DNA of 64,000 nt from a virus. The notes beneath the pieces are model-generated. The model saw nothing but the letters and a program-made list of their open reading frames with translations, searched no databases and was not told the origin of the DNA. The translations under genes were made by a program, and so were the position numbers. Below, in pieces: positions 61,025 through 64,000 of this stretch; the stretch's first letter is position 1; the number at the start of each line of letters is the position of its first letter. Location of the stretch: positions 1-64,000 of the IMG/VR virus record IMGVR_UViG_3300046810_000166; one strand, written 5' to 3'.

Positions 61025-63013
61025 TTAGACTGCGACCGGCGCCACCGGGATGCCGTCGAAGGTGATGGTGGAAAGATTCTCGTTCGGCGAGAAGCCGTCG
61101 ATGGAGAAGGTCACGTCGATCTGGCGGATGTACTGCGCCGCGCGCGTGGAGCTCGACACCACCTTCGTGGTTGTGGTGGTCCCCAGCACCTCCTTGAGCA
61201 CGCCCGAGCCCTGATACAGCACGGCGGTGGCATCGCTGGTGAACACGCTATGGCTTTCCGTGTAGTGGTCCGCCGGCGGGTTCAGCACCAGCGTGGCCGG
61301 GATCGGGTCGAAGGCGCTGTAGGGGTTCACGGCCATCGAGCCGGTGCGCGCGGTCTGCTCCAGCACCGGGGTGATGTTGGCGTTCAGCGCCACCGGGCGC
61401 ACCACATCGTTGCTCAGGCGAGTGAAGGTGCCAGTGATCGGCAGCACCAGCTCGCCGCCGACGATCGCGGCGGTCTGCGCCACGCCGGCATCGCGCAGGC
61501 TGTCGTTGGTGAAGGGGTCGACAAACAGGCCCTTCTTGGCCGCCGCAGAGCGCGAGTTCGCGTCCGCCGTCAGGCGCTGCTGGGCGATCAGATCGGTCAG
61601 CACGTCGAGGCGCGCGCCCAGCTGCTCGATGTCGCTCATGGGCACCACGCGCGAGCCATCCTGCTGGATGGTGGTGGTGTCGTCCCAATTCTGGTCCACG
61701 CGGGCGATCGGCAGGTACAGCGACGGCACCTGCGGCGCCACCGGGTAGAAGTCGGTAGAGGTGCCGGCGATCCACTGGAACGAGCCGTCCTGCGTGATGC
61801 ACAGGCGGTCGATGCGCGGCAGCTTGACCTCATACGAGGTCAGGATCAGGGAGCCCGCCACGGCGCCGGCGACGGTGAAGCCGGTGCCGTCCACATCGGT
61901 CGGCGCGACCGTGGTGATGTAGCGGTAGATCGCCTTGTAGCTCGAACCGATGTTCGGCTCGACGCCATCGAGCGACCAGTCGATCTTTTGGCCGGTCAGC
62001 TTGTAGTCGACGCCCACGGTGTAGGTGGTGCCGCCGGTGAAGCCCGACAGGTCCGCATTGGGCGCACCGCCCTGATTGATCGCCACCAGCTCAACGATCG
62101 AGCCGTCCGGCAGCGGATCTTGGGAGCCGAGGAACGAGCCATGGATGATGTCGGCGACCTTCTGCGCGGTGATGCGCACCTGCGTGATGCGGTTGACCGG
62201 GGTGCGGTCAAAGGTAACGCGCTGCGCAGCCACGCCGGCGGACAGCCACGGCTCGGAGTCGATCAGGCGCAGCTCGGGCGCGGCCGGGTAAGGCAGGCGG
62301 CGCGAGGTCGGCAGCTCGACGGCATAGCCGTTCACGCGGGCCGAGCCCGAGTCGATGCTGTACTGCTGGACGCCGCCGCTGTCGGCCAGTTTGGTGACTT
62401 TCAGGCCCGACACGACATAGTCGCCGCCGGTGGAGTCGCGGTCATAGCGCGCGATCGCCTGCGACACGGAATCCAGCTCGGGCGGGGTGACCTTGACGCG
62501 CATGACGCCATAGTCGGCGGTGTAGACCGGGTAGAACTCGCCGGCTTGGCCATCGCTCGAACCGGCAGCCTGCCAGCCCCACGAAGTGGCCACCTGCAGG
62601 CGGCCGGCGCCCGGCTCCTGATAGTTGCGCACTTCCTGCGCCGGATCGCGCAGCGACGGGTCTTGCAGCTCGGTGACGGTGGTGTCGAGCAGGTAGATGC
62701 CGATGATGACGGTCTTGTCGATCGGGATGGAGAACTGCTTTGCGTCGATGGTGCGCACGGTGCCGCGCAGGTAGACCGAGCCGGCAGCGCACTGCGCCGC
62801 GCCGGTGACCGGGTCGAGCACCAGCTGGCCGTCCTTGATCAGGTCACCATCCTTGAAGATGGCGTCGGCCACGCGCTTGAGGCGATCGATCGATGAGGAC
62901 TGGATCTCGTTGAGCTCGGCGCCCTGCAGGACGTAGCCCGAGCGGAACATCAGGCGCTCGTAGTTCTTCGAGGGGTCGAAGCGGTTGTAGTAGTGAAGAA
63001 GGCTATCGGCCAT
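61025..63013 (-). CDS. DUF4815-containing virion protein
   Basis: 662 aa; GAGGAAACC before the ATG. HYYNRFDPSKNYERLMFRSG and VLQGAELNEIQSSSIDRLKR (residues about 6-50) are the DUF4815 start, common in T4-like and other myophage tail or whisker proteins. The rest is beta-rich with long repeats. Structural component of the tail/baseplate side. Confidence 0.85.
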   Translation of the reverse strand: MADSLLHYYNRFDPSKNYERLMFRSGYVLQGAELNEIQSSSIDRLKRVADAIFKDGDLIKDGQLVLDPVTGAAQCAAGSVYLRGTVRTIDAKQFSIPIDKTVIIGIYLLDTTVTELQDPSLRDPAQEVRNYQEPGAGRLQVATSWGWQAAGSSDGQAGEFYPVYTADYGVMRVKVTPPELDSVSQAIARYDRDSTGGDYVVSGLKVTKLADSGGVQQYSIDSGSARVNGYAVELPTSRRLPYPAAPELRLIDSEPWLSAGVAAQRVTFDRTPVNRITQVRITAQKVADIIHGSFLGSQDPLPDGSIVELVAINQGGAPNADLSGFTGGTTYTVGVDYKLTGQKIDWSLDGVEPNIGSSYKAIYRYITTVAPTDVDGTGFTVAGAVAGSLILTSYEVKLPRIDRLCITQDGSFQWIAGTSTDFYPVAPQVPSLYLPIARVDQNWDDTTTIQQDGSRVVPMSDIEQLGARLDVLTDLIAQQRLTADANSRSAAAKKGLFVDPFTNDSLRDAGVAQTAAIVGGELVLPITGTFTRLSNDVVRPVALNANITPVLEQTARTGSMAVNPYSAFDPIPATLVLNPPADHYTESHSVFTSDATAVLYQGSGVLKEVLGTTTTTKVVSSSTRAAQYIRQIDVTFSIDGFSPNENLSTITFDGIPVAPVAV

Positions 63014-63020
63014 GGTTTCC

Positions 63021-63503
63021 TCAGAAGGTGACGACGAACTCGAACGACTGGCGCACGGCCGCGTTACGGGTGAATTTCTGGACGCGCTCCAGCGCCAGCA
63101 TCTGGCCGGTGTTTTCCAGCTCGGCCAGCGTGAAATACTTCTGCCCCGGCGGCAGGCCTTCCTTGATCACCGTGCCGAGGAATACCGCGACCTCGCGGAT
63201 GTCGCTCGCCGAGGCATCGGTGAAATCAAAGTTGAACCGCATATAGAGGTTGTTGGTCGGCGCCTCGCTGATGGAGAAGCGGCCGTTCGGGACGATGATG
63301 TCGCCCGCCGGATCGGGCTTGCAGTACAGGGTCTGCGTCACCTCGCGGCGGCCGATCTCCGACTCAAGGCCCTCGGCCAGCGTCGATTCCGGCTCGGGCG
63401 TGAAATCCCACTCCTCGCGGCCGGTGCCCCATGCCATGTGCAGGGGCATGCTCCTGATGGCCATCGCGACGGCGGCGCGGCCCGAGTTGGTAAGAATTGC
63501 CAT
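63021..63503 (-). CDS. Virion structural protein
   Basis: 160 aa; AAGGAGCTC before the ATG. GTGREEWDFTPEPESTLAEG and VNFDFTDAS-like strands resemble small structural proteins next to DUF4815. Late promoter at 63536. Confidence 0.72.
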   Translation of the reverse strand: MAILTNSGRAAVAMAIRSMPLHMAWGTGREEWDFTPEPESTLAEGLESEIGRREVTQTLYCKPDPAGDIIVPNGRFSISEAPTNNLYMRFNFDFTDASASDIREVAVFLGTVIKEGLPPGQKYFTLAELENTGQMLALERVQKFTRNAAVRQSFEFVVTF

Positions 63504-63535
63504 GTGGTAGAGCTCCTTTTACTGTTGAGTATGTA

Positions 63536-63543
63536 GTCACGAC
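63536..63543 (-). promoter_or_regulatory. Late-promoter motif GTCGTGAC (tail operon)
   Basis: CAGTCGTGACTACATACTCA, overlapping the stop codon of the gene upstream (codons CAG TCG TGA). Confidence 0.75.
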
Positions 63544-64000
63544 TGCGGCTTGATGCCCTCGCCGGAAGGGGTTTCTTCGCCCCATCCGGTGGTGGTGTCT
63601 TGCGCCCATGGACCGGCGCCAGAGAAGCCCCACAGGCTGACTTCCGGGGCCGGGATCGACAGGGCCGAGTAGTGCACTTCCTCGATCGCCAGCGAGCCGA
63701 TTTGCGTGGGCAGGCCCATATCGATCGGCCCGAAGGCCCGGATCTCCTCGATGCCGAAGGTGGCGCGTGCGCCGCTGAAATCCTCGAACGACACCGACCC
63801 GGCCATCAGGGTGATGATCTCGTTGACCATGCCGAGGTAGATCCGGCCCTCGTAGTCCGACAGGCCGTGTACCGACAGCGTCATGAAGTCGGGCGGCTGA
63901 ATCCAGTAGGAGCGCGGCAGCACCGCGTTGATGGCGCCCAGCGGATCGCTATCGGACAGCACCACGTTGGCGCGGCGGATGTTGCGGCGGGTGGCGTCGA
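63537..64000 (-). CDS. Virion protein, C-terminal part (cut by window edge)
   Basis: The frame stays open to the window end (…RNIRRANVVLSDSDPLGAI); about 154 C-terminal residues are present. VNEIITLMAGSVSFEDFSGA and IGSLAIEEVHYSALSIP are beta-rich. The start is outside, so size is unknown. Likely another tail component. Confidence 0.68.
   Translation of the reverse strand, partial: DATRRNIRRANVVLSDSDPLGAINAVLPRSYWIQPPDFMTLSVHGLSDYEGRIYLGMVNEIITLMAGSVSFEDFSGARATFGIEEIRAFGPIDMGLPTQIGSLAIEEVHYSALSIPAPEVSLWGFSGAGPWAQDTTTGWGEETPSGEGIKPQS

Noticed and set aside
1-64000. Diversity-generating retroelement, integrase with attachment site, or insertion sequence
   Set aside because: I found no reverse transcriptase, tyrosine integrase, template/variable repeat pair, or terminal inverted repeats with a transposase.

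Overview
The window is part of a large tailed-phage genome, GC-rich (about 64 percent by eye), dense and mostly made of ATGA/GTGA/TGATG-overlapping gene chains. Hallmarks are a large terminase, a portal fragment, a small-terminase candidate, tail-fibre and other virion proteins, an Exo/RecT/SMC/SSB recombination block and DUF1364/DUF1367/DUF1064/NinX-type phage genes. The codon use and gene set suggest a proteobacterial host, but no gene fixes the genus. A ParA ATPase, a ribbon-helix-helix partner, a small serine recombinase and a winged-helix candidate replication initiator suggest that the phage may persist as a plasmid (inference).

Layout. 1-701 portal (minus, cut by the window edge). 845-4068 plus-strand cassette of small genes ending in an XRE regulator. 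4058-6703 terminase large subunit (minus). 6753-13428 minus-strand operons of small genes with a Nudix-like protein. 13458-18671 a giant (about 1737 aa) protein with a HipA/PI-kinase-like domain and a C-terminal ADP-ribosyltransferase. 18816-21939 minus operon with a lambda-type protein phosphatase. 22234-28470 plus-strand early genes including recombinase, ParA and RHH protein. 28467-35608 minus genes with small terminase and DNA methyltransferase. 35.7-38.65 kb an almost gene-free transcription unit that I read as a giant structured RNA. 38.66-43.15 kb minus genes (HU, DUF1367, DUF1064, replication protein, DUF1364). 43.5-53.4 kb plus-strand recombination and replication genes. 53.4-64 kb minus-strand virion and tail genes with a 2OG-Fe(II) oxygenase.

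Two regulatory codes can be read directly. (1) Sigma70-like promoters with a palindrome ACGCA(A/T)TGCGT in the -35/-10 spacer or overlapping the -35 box: 11 copies of the palindrome including degenerate ones, most at good promoters, on both strands. (2) A 14-base motif with core GTCGTGAC, ten copies in front of minus-strand genes and operons, many of them structural, with no sigma70 boxes: a probable late promoter.

The strongest novelty is the 2.6 kb region 36.05-38.62 kb. It has its own operator-bearing leftward promoter and an intrinsic terminator, no convincing coding capacity, at least nine pairs of 8-17 bp inverted repeats with differing arm sequences, five GCCGGG/CCCGGC hairpins, GNRA tetraloops that fix the minus strand as the RNA, repeated internal modules, and embedded tRNA-like elements. 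It looks like one very large, or several chained, phage noncoding RNAs.
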